Below are positions 9,235 to 18,779 of a stretch of 64,000 nt of DNA, piece by piece. The notes under the pieces are model-generated. The model made no database searches, was not told the DNA's origin, and saw only the letters and a list, made by a program, of their open reading frames with translations. The DNA lies in NCBI GenBank assembly GCA_001752465.1, contig MDJB01000001.1, forward strand, positions 62,001 to 126,000. Direction: 5' to 3'. Position numbers and translations under genes: made by a program. The DNA comes from Haemophilus quentini (GTDB lineage Bacteria; Pseudomonadota; Gammaproteobacteria; Enterobacterales; Pasteurellaceae). How positions within the stretch are numbered: the first letter of the stretch is position 1; every line of letters starts with the position of its first letter.

Positions 9235-12200
9235 ATGCCGAATAATGTAGTCTTTGACAAACAAACAAACAAACAAACAAACAAACAAACAAACAAACAA
9301 ACAAACAAATCCTACCCCTATCCTAGGCTTTTCTTTAAGTCTCATTTCTTTAGCGATATTTGCTTTTCATCCCTTTGCTTAGGCTGAAAGCTTAGAGCAA
9401 ATCAATGTTGTTGATGAAAGCCCTGTTAACTCCACAGCTGGCAGTAAAAGCTATACTATCAAATCAATGAATACAGCCACTGGCTTGCGTATTTCTGGTA
9501 AAGACACGCCACAATCTGTGAGTGTGGTAACAAGAAAACAACTTGATGATCGCGCGATTCATACCCTTGAAGACGCAATGAAAAACGCTACCGGTGTGAA
9601 TGTTGTGCATGATTCTGGTTTACAAACCCGTTTTCTCTCTCGTGGTTTCTATGTGGATCAAATTGGTGAAGATGGTATCACTACCAATGTAGGCGGGCAT
9701 TCAGGTTATACCGCTAAAATTGATGTGGTGCCGAGCACAGATCTAGCCGTTTACGATCATATTGAAGTAGTACGCGGTGCAACTGGTTTAACTCAATCTA
9801 ATTTTAATTCCGAACCAGGCGGAACCATTAATCTTATTCGCAAACGCACAACAGATAAATTCCAACATTTAGGTGAAATTACCGTAGATCACCGTGGCAG
9901 TGTTCGCACTATGCTTGATGTGTCAGGTCCAATGAATAAAGAAAAAAACGTACGAGGGCGTTTAGTGGGCGTGGATGAAAAATCACATTCTTTCAAGCAA
10001 GATGTAAAAGGCAGTAAACAAATGGTTTATGGCTTATTTGAGAGCAATATCCGTGATAAAGGTTTATTTACCCTTGGCGGTATGTATCAAAAAATTAATG
10101 AAGTACCAGATTTTTCCGGTGTTATGTTGCCTTGTGAGAATCCAAAAGTTGCGGCATTTTCTTCTCGCCCAGCTTGCCAAGATCCTCTTAAATTTCCACG
10201 AAGTACATACTTAGGCGAAAATTGGTCTCGATTAAAAGGTGATAAATATAATCTTTTCTCTGAAACAAAATTATTTTTAGATAATGATTGGGAATTAAGT
10301 TTAGAACTTTCTTATACACAAAATAATTCCGATGCCAAAGTGGGGCAATATTTTATTAAAGATGAACATGCAGCAGGGGTTTCTGGCGCAGATGCTACAA
10401 GCTTTTTAACTGAAAAAGGTGAAGTAATTCCCTTTGAGCCTAAAGATAAAGCATTAGAAAAACTAGCTTCATATCGCAAAGACGCCAAAACAGAATTTGA
10501 ATCTAAAAAAGCAGATTATTTAAAGAATGGTTTTAATCAACAAGATTTTGAGCAATATAAAAATAAACGTATAAATGACCGCACTTTACTACGCCAGCAA
10601 TGTATTGATGGGGGAACATTGGATTTCTTCTGCGATGGTTATTATCCTGCCTTGACTGATGAAGAATACAAACAAGATTTTATTAATAAAGTGCTTGCCG
10701 ATCAGGGAATTAGTGATAATCCAAATGAACGCTTCCCTAATCGTTTATATGATTCAGCCTATAATAATCGAGATGTGATAAATCGTCGATTTAACTATAT
10801 GCCAATGAGATATCAAAAAAAGGATAAACAATATGGTATTAAATTAAATTTAAAAGGCAACTATGAACTCTTTGATAGAAGCCACGATTTTTATCTTGGT
10901 TATGCTTATAACAATGAAAATATAGAATCAACTTATCTTGAAATTTTCCAAAAGAAATATAGACCACGCCCAAGTACTGGAACTATTCATGCCCAATTTG
11001 ATGGCTTATGTGAAGTACATCCATTAGGTAGTAATAAACTACCAACAGAAAAAGGAAATCGTGAGCTGGATTGGGATAAATATAATGAATATGGAAATGT
11101 GAGTATCTATGAACCAGATTGTAAAAATGCCATTAAAACCAAATATAAACCGATGCTTGATGCCAGTGGTAAACAAATTTATAAAATTGATGATTATTGG
11201 TAATAAAGTACCTGCTTTAGAGCCAGTTTATGAACTTGATGCCAATGGTAATAAGATTCAGGAAGTTGATGAAAAAGGCAATCCTATTTTTTTTGGTTTT
11301 GCAGGTACTACACCTGTTTATAAACAAGTTAAAATCCCAGATGATCATATGTTGGCACAATATAATTACGCTAAATATTTTAACAAAAATCAAACTCACA
11401 CCATTACAGCAAGTAACCGCTTTAATGCCACAGATAAATTGCATGTCTTAACTGGGTTAAGTTTTGTACATTTTACCACTTCACAGCAGAAAGAAATGCC
11501 TGTTCGTTATGGTGAACCTAGCAAAACTTCCAGTCAGCCAGTAATGTTAAAGCGGATAATGAACATTATAAAGCCAGTATGACGGGGCATAAGTTTACGC
11601 CTTATTTGGGGATAACTTATGATCTTACTGATAATCACAGCGTTTATGCGAGTTATACCAAAATCTTTAAGCAACAAGATAATGTTGATGTCACAACAAA
11701 AACAACCTTGCCACCCCTTGTTGGAACAAATTACGAAGTCGGTTGGAAAGGAGCATTTTTAGACAATCGTTTAAATGCGTCATTGGCTTTATTTACCTTA
11801 GAGCAAAAGAATAGAACCGTTGTTAATTTTGGTTTTGTTCCTGATTTTACAGGTAGACAAGGCTCTTTCCAAACCATTGCGAAACCAATAGGAAGAGTTG
11901 AAAGTAAGGGCTTTGAAATCGAAGCTACAGGCAATCTCACTGAAAACTGGCAACTCTTTTTAGGTTACACTTACAACAAGAGCAAATATAAAAATGCTCA
12001 AGAAGTGAATGCTGAACGTCTAGAGAAAAACGCAAAAGCAGATCCTTATAACTTCAGTAACTTCACACCAGTTCAAATGTTCCGCTTGGCGACTTCTTAT
12101 CATATCCCAAATACAAAATTAACTATCGGTGGTGGTGTTTCTGCACAAAGCCCAACAAGCAGTTTATATGGCATCCATCAAGCTGGTTATGCTCTTTGGG

Positions 12201-12367
12201 ATGCGAATATTCAATATGAATTTAATCCGCACGCTAAGTTAAGCCTAATTGGGACGAACTTAACGGATAAAATCTATTTCGAGAACAATTACAACCGTAC
12301 TCGTGGGATGAACAATTTCTATGGTCGCCCACGCACAGTTATGATGAAATTCGATTGGACATTCTAG
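9235..12367 (+). pseudogene. TonB-dependent ferric-siderophore receptor (FhuE/FpvA-like), phase-variable start, multiply broken
   Basis: Outer-membrane siderophore receptor. The likely ATG at 9235 (MPNNVVFD) runs into the (CAAA)13 tract. The downstream frame resumes with a signal-peptide-like LSLISLAIFAFHPFA, then a TAG at 9380-9382, then AESLEQINVVDES. The plug (DTPQSVSVVTRKQLDDR, VRGATGLTQSNFNSEPGGTINLIRK) is clear and the barrel ends GRPRTVMMKFDWTF. Lesions: out of frame by one across the repeat; the TAG; a +1 shift near 11200 (restored reading GNKVPALEPVYELD); a -1 shift near 11535-11550 (restored reading NVKADNEHYKASMTGH). At about 1,040 codons it is long for the family because of an insert-rich region at 10390-11350. 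An uptake signal lies at 10578-10586. Confidence 0.85.
9258..9309 (+). repeat. (CAAA)13 tetranucleotide tract
   Basis: Thirteen perfect CAAA units follow the ATG at 9235 by 23 bases. Tetranucleotide tracts at the 5' ends of surface-protein genes are the standard H. influenzae phase-variation device; the haemoglobin receptors use CCAA. Here ATG and receptor are out of frame by one base, so 12 or 9 units (or 15) would align them. The TAG at 9380 would still stop translation. Confidence 0.9.
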
Positions 12368-12369
12368 GC

Positions 12370-12399
12370 AAAATCGGTCGCAAAAGTGCGGTCGATTTT
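12370..12399 (+). terminator. Possible terminator between the two receptors
   Basis: AAAATCG (12370-12376) and CGATTTT (12393-12399) pair around a loop that contains an uptake signal (12384-12392). It lies directly after the stop of the first receptor. The stem is short and A/T-rich at its base, so this is a modest candidate. Confidence 0.4.
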
Positions 12400-12444
12400 C
12401 CCATTATTTTTGAACATTAATCATCACAAATTTAAGGACAAACT

Positions 12445-14510
12445 ATGAACTCATTCAAAATAAAACTTTCACTTTTAAGTCTGTCAATTCTTGCTGCCCT
12501 TGCAACCAATGCAGCAGCTACGGAGCAAAATACTGAAACCCTTGATTCGATTGTGGTTACGGCCTCTGGTACGACGCAAGAATTACGTGATGCGCTGACA
12601 AGTATTAGCGTGGTGAATCAAGCGCAATTAAGATCGCATCCTTCTAATCGTTTAGAGAACGCGTTGCAAGATATTCCCGGAGTGAATAATGCAAACTGAA
12701 CCGATATTTCTATTCGCGGCTTACCGGCGGACTACACTTTAATTATGATGGATGGTCGTCGTCAAAATACGCGTGAATCCCGCCCAAATGGTAATGGTGG
12801 ATTTGAAGGAGGATTTATTCCGCCTGTTAGTGCAATTGAACGAATTGAGGTTGTTCGTGGACCAATGTCATCGCTCTACGGCTCGGACGCAATGGGGGCG
12901 TGGTAAATATCATCACAAAAAATGCAACAAAAGAATGGACAGGATCTGTTTCGACAGGATTTACCGTACATGATAAGTCAGACTTTGGTGATGGTTATCA
13001 GGGGGATTTCTTTGTGTCAGGCCCACTTGTTAAGGATATATTAGGTCTTCAGGTTTATGGTGGGGGTAACTATCGTCAAGAAGATAACTTGATTGGCGCA
13101 TCGAATAAAAATAAAGATCAAAATTTGAATGCGAAATTGACTTTTACGCCGGTTGATAAACAAACCTTTATTTTTGAGGCAGGGCGCCATCGTTTAGAAA
13201 AAGATGAAACATTGGGGAAAACCATTGATTTGACCACAACACGTGGAACAACAGTCACGCCTAATAATCTAAATTCTACTCGTGCAAGCCGTAATCATTG
13301 GTCTGTCACACATCAAGCTGATTGGGATGTGATAACATCAGAATTAAGTTTTTCACAAGAAATTGCAAAACGCGAAGTCAGTGTTAATGGGGTGATGAAT
13401 ACCCGTAAACCAGAAATCAAAAATAATGTCTTTGATGCAAAATTTATGCTGCCTTTATCCAATCATTTCTTTGTATTTGGCGGACAGGTTCAACAAGCTA
13501 AATTACAAGATGACTCGGTAACACGTGTTTTAACAAAAACTTTACCAAATGGTCATAAAGCCTCAAGAGCCGTATTTGAAAGTAGTAAAAATAGCGTAAA
13601 ACAATCCGCACTTTTCTTAGAAGATCGCATTGATATTGGCAAAGACCTTTTATTAACGCTGGGATCTCGTCTTGATCATCATGAAAAATATGGTTCGCAT
13701 TGGAGCCCAAGAGTTTATGCTGTTTATCATATCAATGATAATTTCTCGTTAAAAGGTGGTGTAAGTAAAGCTTTTAAAGCACCAAGTATTCGTGAAATCA
13801 GTGAAAGTTATGTGACGTCCACAGAGGCTGGCGCAGGGGTTATTTATGGTAATAAAGATTTAAAACCGGAAACCAGTGTGAACGAAGAAATTGCGTTAGT
13901 TTATACCAATAATAATGGTTATAACGCGAGCATTACCTTATTTAATACGGATTTTAAAAATAAATTAACGAGCCATTATACCAGTTTAACTGATCCAGTT
14001 ATGAAGGCAAAACTTTATGAGTATGCTAATGTTGGACGTGCGAATATTAAAGGCACTGAAATTGCCACTCATATTCCATTTAATGAACATTGGAATGTTG
14101 ATATGAGTTACACATATCAACACTCTAAACGCCAATCTGATGAAGATATTTCTGTATCTAAAATGAGCCTACGTGGCTTACCGCTTGATAATACACCAAA
14201 ACATGCAGCGAGTGCTAAATTAAACTGGCAAATGAATGATGCCTTGAGTGCTTATACACGTATTGCTTATAAAGGTAAACAAATATGGGCGAACCCACGT
14301 AATGGCGATAGCAAAAATCACTATCGAACCCGCGCAGCTTACACCACAGTGGATTTAGGGACAACTTACAAATTTAACCCTAATGTATCCTTAAGCTTAG
14401 CAGTGCTTAATATTGGCAATGAAATTGGTGAACGCGTGAATACGAATGGGGGAAGCTGGACGGTTGAAGAAGGCCGACGTTTTTGGACGAATCTGAATGT
14501 TACATTCTAA
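12445..14510 (+). pseudogene. TonB-dependent catecholate receptor (IrgA/CirA-like), stop codon plus frameshift
   Basis: Outer-membrane receptor. It starts MNSFKIKLSLLSLSILAALA with a signal peptide ending near NAAA, then a TonB-box-like ETLDSIVVTAS. The plug reaches LQDIPGVNNAN and hits TGA at 12697-12699, where a Gly codon is expected before TDISIRG. The same frame continues to the family motif [19 protein letters not shown]. There a G5 run at 12895-12899 appears one base short, giving GAW and a stop instead of GGVVNIITK. From 12900 the barrel is open to the terminal YxF-type end WTNLNVTF. The signature around [15 protein letters not shown] is typical of CirA/IrgA-class enterobactin or linear-catecholate receptors. 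At about 688 codons it has normal family length. Confidence 0.87.
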
Positions 14511-14523
14511 TTAACACGAAAAT

Positions 14524-14560
14524 AAGCTACATTTAGCACCGTCTAAATGTAGCTTTCTTT
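14524..14560 (+). terminator. Strong intrinsic terminator after the second receptor
   Basis: Perfect 13-base arms AAGCTACATTTAG (14524-14536) and CTAAATGTAGCTT (14543-14555) with a 6-base loop are followed by TCTTTTTCTT. The structure ends only a few bases before the esterase ATG at 14566, so it separates that gene from the receptor transcript. Confidence 0.85.
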
Positions 14561-14565
14561 TTCTT

Positions 14566-15432
14566 ATGAGTACTTTATTTAAAATTCTTTTTTTCTATTT
14601 AGGGGCGATCAATATAGCCATGGCAGCACCTGATTTTTTTATTTCTAAAATAAATCCGAAAATAACCGCACTTTATCACATTCATCAACAAGATTTAGTG
14701 TTTGAGAATAAACGTTATCGTTTATTTATCGCCGAGCCGAAGAGACGGATGCACAATTTATCAGTGTTTTATACACTTGATGGCAATGCGCAATTTCCTT
14801 TAGCGGTAAATGCAGTGAATGCTAATTTACCTTTACCGTTGATTGTAGGTATTGGTTATGTTTCAGAAAAAGCCTATGCCATTGAAGAGCGTCAAAGAGA
14901 TTACACATTTCCAGCACAAGGTGATAAGTTTAAGCAAGGTGGTGGCGCGGGAGATTTTTTACGTTTTATCCAAACTAAAATTAAACCGAGTATTGAGAAA
15001 AATTACAACATTAATCCTGAAAAGCAATATTTCTTTGGGCATTCCTTTGGGGGATTGTTTGGTCTTTACGTGCTGTTTCATCAGCCTGATTTATTCCAAT
15101 ATTACACCTTGGCGAGTCCATCACTTTGGTGGGGAAACGGTGCGTTTTTGTCTAAAAATGAATCTTGGATTGCATCTCATCCTAAGCATATTTTAATCAC
15201 TTTAGGCGAATATGAAGAATATCCGGAACAAGATCCTAAAATTACAGAGGAGCAGCAACAACGCATTGAGCAACGAAAGAAGATGCGACCATTTAATGCT
15301 CAACGATTAGCGGAAAAATTACAAGCTCAAGGCAATCATGCAACATTTAAATGGATTCCGAACAAAAATCACGGGGATTCGCTTATTGACGCAGTAAAGT
15401 ATTCTTTAGATTTTATGCAAAATGATAGGTAA
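14566..15432 (+). CDS. Putative periplasmic siderophore esterase (IroE-like alpha/beta hydrolase)
   Basis: A 288-residue esterase-D-type alpha/beta hydrolase. The N-terminus MSTLFKILFFYLGAINIAMA looks like a signal peptide or anchor, as in IroE and unlike cytosolic Fes. The nucleophile is Ser160 in FGHSFGG and the likely catalytic histidine is His269 in NKNHGDS. The RDYTFP motif at 111-116 also fits the family. IroE-type enzymes linearise enterobactin-like trilactones, matching the catecholate receptor and CeuE-like protein upstream. The gene is intact, but no Shine-Dalgarno sequence precedes the ATG (CTTTCTTTTTCTT) and a strong terminator sits just before it, so expression is doubtful. Substrate is inferred from context. 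Confidence 0.75.
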   Translation: MSTLFKILFFYLGAINIAMAAPDFFISKINPKITALYHIHQQDLVFENKRYRLFIAEPKRRMHNLSVFYTLDGNAQFPLAVNAVNANLPLPLIVGIGYVSEKAYAIEERQRDYTFPAQGDKFKQGGGAGDFLRFIQTKIKPSIEKNYNINPEKQYFFGHSFGGLFGLYVLFHQPDLFQYYTLASPSLWWGNGAFLSKNESWIASHPKHILITLGEYEEYPEQDPKITEEQQQRIEQRKKMRPFNAQRLAEKLQAQGNHATFKWIPNKNHGDSLIDAVKYSLDFMQNDR

Positions 15433-15444
15433 AAATAAGGCCGA

Positions 15445-16074
15445 TTTTGATAATATAGCCTACCGCATAAATGCCTTTCACATTAGTATTTTGATATTTG
15501 TCTACTATTGACATAGCCGCGTTCATTCGTTTCTACGTCAGCATTTTCTAAGCCAAATTTATCTGTCGCAGGAACACGACCTGTAGCCCAAATAACATAG
15601 TCTACAGTAATATCAGATTGACCATCACATTTTACTGTAAGAGAACCATCTGCATTTTTAACAATTTCAGATGGTGTGGAATTGGTATGTAATTGAATTC
15701 CATCTTGCGTAAGCACTTCCACTAATGTTTCTACGATTAATGGATCTTGATTACGCATTGGCGCATGGCGACGCACTAATAAATGGGTTTCCACACCTAG
15801 GATGTTTAATACACCAGAAAGTTCAACGGTAATATAGCCTGCGCCGATAACAGCGGCGCGCTTTGGTAATTCTGTTAATGCGAAGAACCTATCTGAATTA
15901 ATGCCGTATTCTTGTTCTTAATGTTTGGACGATATAGGAGACCACCTGTTGCGATTAAAATATGATCTACAGTTACTTGTTCTTTTGTGCAATCAGCAAG
16001 TGTTACTTCAATGGTATGGGAATCTACAAATTTTCCGAAACCGTTAATTACATCAATGTTATTTTTCGCTAATA
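15445..16074 (-). pseudogene. Decayed partial second copy of gor
   Basis: About 630 bp resemble bases 4121-4750 of the intact gor, same strand, with roughly nine bases in ten identical by eye. It covers the middle of the protein only; the start codon, redox disulfide region and C-terminal catalytic histidine are missing. A 2-base insertion near 15502 and a deletion near 15918 break the frame. The longest open piece (15483-15794) reads [20 protein letters not shown]. The match stops at the terminator that follows the YajG-like gene. With intact gor it brackets the siderophore cassette. Confidence 0.92.
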
Positions 16075-16078
16075 TAAA

Positions 16079-16111
16079 AAATGAGGAAGGTTATATTAAC
16101 CTTCCTCATTT
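16079..16111 (-). terminator. Terminator of the YajG-like gene
   Basis: A perfect 15-bp stem (AAATGAGGAAGGTTA at 16079-16093 paired with 16097-16111) has a 3-base loop. Read on the minus strand it is followed by a T-rich run. It lies 25 bp after the stop of the lipoprotein gene and marks the end of the gor fragment. Confidence 0.9.
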
Positions 16112-16136
16112 AAGAGATATCTAATTAGCTATGCGA

Positions 16137-16736
16137 TTAATTCGCATATTGGTTAATCGCAGCGGATACTTCTTGATCTTGATAAATGTTATTCACAATA
16201 TCGTTAAATGTTTGAGATAGAACTTTTTGAATTTCGTCATTATCCGCGTTTAATGCGCCTTCTTGTGAACGAGTAGCATTAAATGCTTTGTTATATGAGC
16301 CTTTCGCGCCTTGAACATAAACAGTTGCTTGAATTTTTGTATTAAGTTTATAACGAAGATTACCTTGTTCTACTTGCGTAGCAAATTCACGGACATCCAC
16401 AGTTACCCATGCATTTGATCCATTGGATTGCCCAATTCTGAAACCTTTACTAATAAGATTTTGTTGCATCACTTGTTGGAATAATTGTGTAACACTTGGT
16501 GATGAATTTAATTTAATGAGTTCTCCACGTTTGGTATAGCTCGCGATATCTCGCGTTGTGCGGCTATCTTTCGTTGTTACATATACAATTGCATTTTGAT
16601 TAATGTTCATTGTGGCATTCGGTGCTGGTGGAGTGAACGTTAATGTATTTGATTGTGCTTGGCAGCCAGCAAGGAACAGCGTAGTGGCTGCAATAGTTAC
16701 TGCTGATAATGTTTTGATTTTGTTTGATAATGTCAT
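16137..16736 (-). CDS. YajG-family lipoprotein
   Basis: A 199-residue predicted lipoprotein: signal peptide [20 protein letters not shown], then lipobox LAGC with lipidated Cys25. The mature part is soluble and matches the YajG family in overall pattern ([33 protein letters not shown]). Function in the family is not established; in enterobacteria yajG lies by ampG and bolA. A BolA-family gene is divergent from it here (16829), which keeps that association. It has its own terminator. Confidence 0.8.
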   Translation of the reverse strand: MTLSNKIKTLSAVTIAATTLFLAGCQAQSNTLTFTPPAPNATMNINQNAIVYVTTKDSRTTRDIASYTKRGELIKLNSSPSVTQLFQQVMQQNLISKGFRIGQSNGSNAWVTVDVREFATQVEQGNLRYKLNTKIQATVYVQGAKGSYNKAFNATRSQEGALNADNDEIQKVLSQTFNDIVNNIYQDQEVSAAINQYAN

Positions 16737-16828
16737 AATTTCCCCAATGAGCCAGTTAAAACTGTGTTATTCTTGCAAACTTCATTGCTAATGTATAGCG
16801 TTTCATTGTGATTTTGTGGAGATTTATG

Positions 16829-17140
16829 ATGTCTGTTCAACAAACTATCGAACAAAAAATTCAACTAGAATTTCAACCGCACTTTTTTAGTGTAGAAAAT
16901 GAAAGCCACTTACATAGTTCTGGTCGTGGTGCGGAATCTCATTTTAAATGTGTGATTGTGAGTAATGTTTTTGAAGAAATGCGTAAAGTGCAGCGTCATC
17001 AACGTGTTTATCAATTGCTTGCAGATGAGCTTAATAGCGGTGTTCATGCGTTAGCATTGCACTTGTTTACCGTAGAGGAATGGGGCGAGTTAAATGAGAA
17101 AATCCCCGCTTCAACGAAATGCGCAGGCGTTGGACATTAA
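16829..17140 (+). CDS. BolA family protein
   Basis: A 103-residue BolA-type protein (MSVQQTIEQKIQLEFQPHFF). The family motifs are ESHF at about 32-35, then the helix HQRVYQLL and the HALALHLFTVEEW end. BolA proteins bind monothiol glutaredoxins and [2Fe-2S] clusters and affect iron handling and stress responses. I chose the second of two tandem ATGs (16826 and 16829) because GGAG at 16818-16821 is then 7 bases away; an earlier ATG at 16808 lacks a ribosome site. Divergent from the YajG-like gene. An uptake signal overlaps codons near 16876. Confidence 0.88.
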   Translation: MSVQQTIEQKIQLEFQPHFFSVENESHLHSSGRGAESHFKCVIVSNVFEEMRKVQRHQRVYQLLADELNSGVHALALHLFTVEEWGELNEKIPASTKCAGVGH

Positions 17141-17275
17141 TTTTTTATGTTATGAAGATGTAACATTTTTTTGATATATCGCAAAAGGTTTTTACAAAAA
17201 AGTAGGCGTTTAAGTAGCGAAAAAAGCAGATTTTCGCTAGAATAAGGCGCTTAATTTTATCCAAATTCAATTTCT

Positions 17276-17293
17276 CGATAAACATGTTTATCG
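17276..17293. promoter_or_regulatory. 18-bp perfect palindrome upstream of the nqr operon
   Basis: CGATAAACATGTTTATCG is fully self-complementary and lies 140 bp before the nqrA ATG, in a 293-bp spacer with no other gene. Its size and symmetry suit a dimeric repressor or activator site, but it does not match the Fur, FNR, CRP or ArcA patterns I know. Promoter elements around it are not clear to me. Confidence 0.5.
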
Positions 17294-17433
17294 TGAAGTT
17301 AACCGATTTGAGTTTTTTATTTTTGTGGCATTGATGTCTTTCTAAAGGTGTTTTGTCACGCTCAAACACGAGATTGCATTTAACTTGTTTATTTGCAATT
17401 GTATTTTTAACCTTGAAAAGTAGTGCAAACAGT

Positions 17434-18777
17434 ATGATTACAATTAAGAAAGGCTTGGATCTCCCAATTGCGGGAAAACCGGCACAAGTAATCCACAACG
17501 GAAATGTTGTGAATCAAGTTGCGATTCTAGGTGAGGAGTATGTGGGGATGCGTCCTTCGATGAAGGTGCGCGAAGGCGATGTTGTAAAGAAAGGCCAAGT
17601 GCTTTTTGAAGACAAGAAAAATCCAGGTGTGATTTTTACAGCCCCTGCAAGTGGTACTATCACTGTAATCAATCGTGGTGAGAAACGCGTATTACAATCT
17701 GTCGTAATTAATGTGGAAGGAAATGAGCAAATCACTTTCGCAAAATATAGTGCAGAACAATTGAATACGCTTTCTTCTGAACAAGTAAAACAAAACCTTG
17801 TTGAATCAGGTTTATGGACTGCATTACGTACTCGTCCATTTAGCAAAGTGCCTGCGATTGATAGTGAGTCGTCCTCAATTTTCGTGAATGCAATGGATAC
17901 CAATCCATTAGCCGCAGATCCTGCAATCGTGCTAAAAGAATTTTGGCAAGATTTCACGAATGGTTTAACAGTATTAAGTCGTTTATTCCCTTCAAAACCG
18001 TTACATTTGTGTAAAGCAGGTGATACCAATATCCCAACTGTTGATCTTGAAAATTTACAGATTCATGATTTTGGTGGAGTTCACCCTGCAGGTCTTGTTG
18101 GTACTCATATTCATTTTATTGATCCTGTTGGTGTAAATAAAACTGTATGGCACATCAATTATCAAGATGTGATCGCAGTGGGTAAATTATTTACAACGGG
18201 TGAGCTTTATGTTGAACGTGTTATTTCTCTTGCTGGTCCGCAAGTGAAAGAACCTCGTTTAATTCGCACTGTAATTGGTGCTAATCTCTCTCAATTAACC
18301 CAAAATGAATTAAGTGCGGGTGAAAATCGCGTAATTTCTGGTTCAGTGCTTTGTGGACAAACTGCAAAAGGTGCTCATGATTATTTAAGTCGTTATGCAT
18401 TGCAAGTCTCGGTAATCGCTGAAGGTAATGAGAAAGAATTCCTTGGCTGGATTACACCGCAATCAAATAAATATTCAATTACTCGTACAGTGTTAGGTCA
18501 CTTCGGTAAGAAATTATTCAATTTTACTACCGCAGAAAACGGTGGTGAGCGTGCAATGGTTCCAATTGGTAGCTATGAGCGTGTTATGCCGTTGGGTATT
18601 TTACCGACATTATTATTACGTGATTTAATCGTGGGCGATACCGATGGCGCACAAGCGTTAGGTTGTCTTGAATTAGATGAAGAAGACTTAGCGTTATGTT
18701 CTTTCGTTTGCCCGGGCAAATATGAATACGGTTCAATCTTGCGTCAAGTATTAGATAAGATTGAGAAGGAAGGTTAA
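17434..18777 (+). CDS. nqrA: Na+-translocating NADH:quinone reductase subunit A
   Basis: Subunit A of Na+-NQR, the sodium pump that oxidises NADH and reduces quinone at the inner membrane. NqrA is the cytoplasmic-side peripheral subunit involved in quinone binding. I place the start at 17434 ([18 protein letters not shown]), giving 447 residues, the normal length. The longer reading from 17353 adds 27 residues of low-quality sequence. Typical motifs include [16 protein letters not shown] and the C-terminal [21 protein letters not shown]. It is first in a compact operon, 3 bp before nqrB. Confidence 0.96.
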   Translation: MITIKKGLDLPIAGKPAQVIHNGNVVNQVAILGEEYVGMRPSMKVREGDVVKKGQVLFEDKKNPGVIFTAPASGTITVINRGEKRVLQSVVINVEGNEQITFAKYSAEQLNTLSSEQVKQNLVESGLWTALRTRPFSKVPAIDSESSSIFVNAMDTNPLAADPAIVLKEFWQDFTNGLTVLSRLFPSKPLHLCKAGDTNIPTVDLENLQIHDFGGVHPAGLVGTHIHFIDPVGVNKTVWHINYQDVIAVGKLFTTGELYVERVISLAGPQVKEPRLIRTVIGANLSQLTQNELSAGENRVISGSVLCGQTAKGAHDYLSRYALQVSVIAEGNEKEFLGWITPQSNKYSITRTVLGHFGKKLFNFTTAENGGERAMVPIGSYERVMPLGILPTLLLRDLIVGDTDGAQALGCLELDEEDLALCSFVCPGKYEYGSILRQVLDKIEKEG

Positions 18778-18779
18778 AA

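Noticed and set aside
9192-9245. 17-codon ORF (MEKCMEHKKTTGVSYAE) before the phase-variable receptor
   Set aside because: It overlaps the receptor ATG at 9235 but shows no leader-peptide pattern or conserved feature. It could affect translation, though I cannot support that.
5222-14510. Sequencing error as the sole cause of the siderophore-locus lesions
   Set aside because: Two are nonsense codons (TAG at 9380, TGA at 12697) rather than indels, and well over 40 kb of genes elsewhere are clean. Some indels in homopolymers could still be errors, so re-sequencing is worthwhile.
17353-17433. N-terminal extension of nqrA
   Set aside because: The added residues have no NqrA-like sequence, and the ATG at 17434 gives the exact family length and N-terminus.
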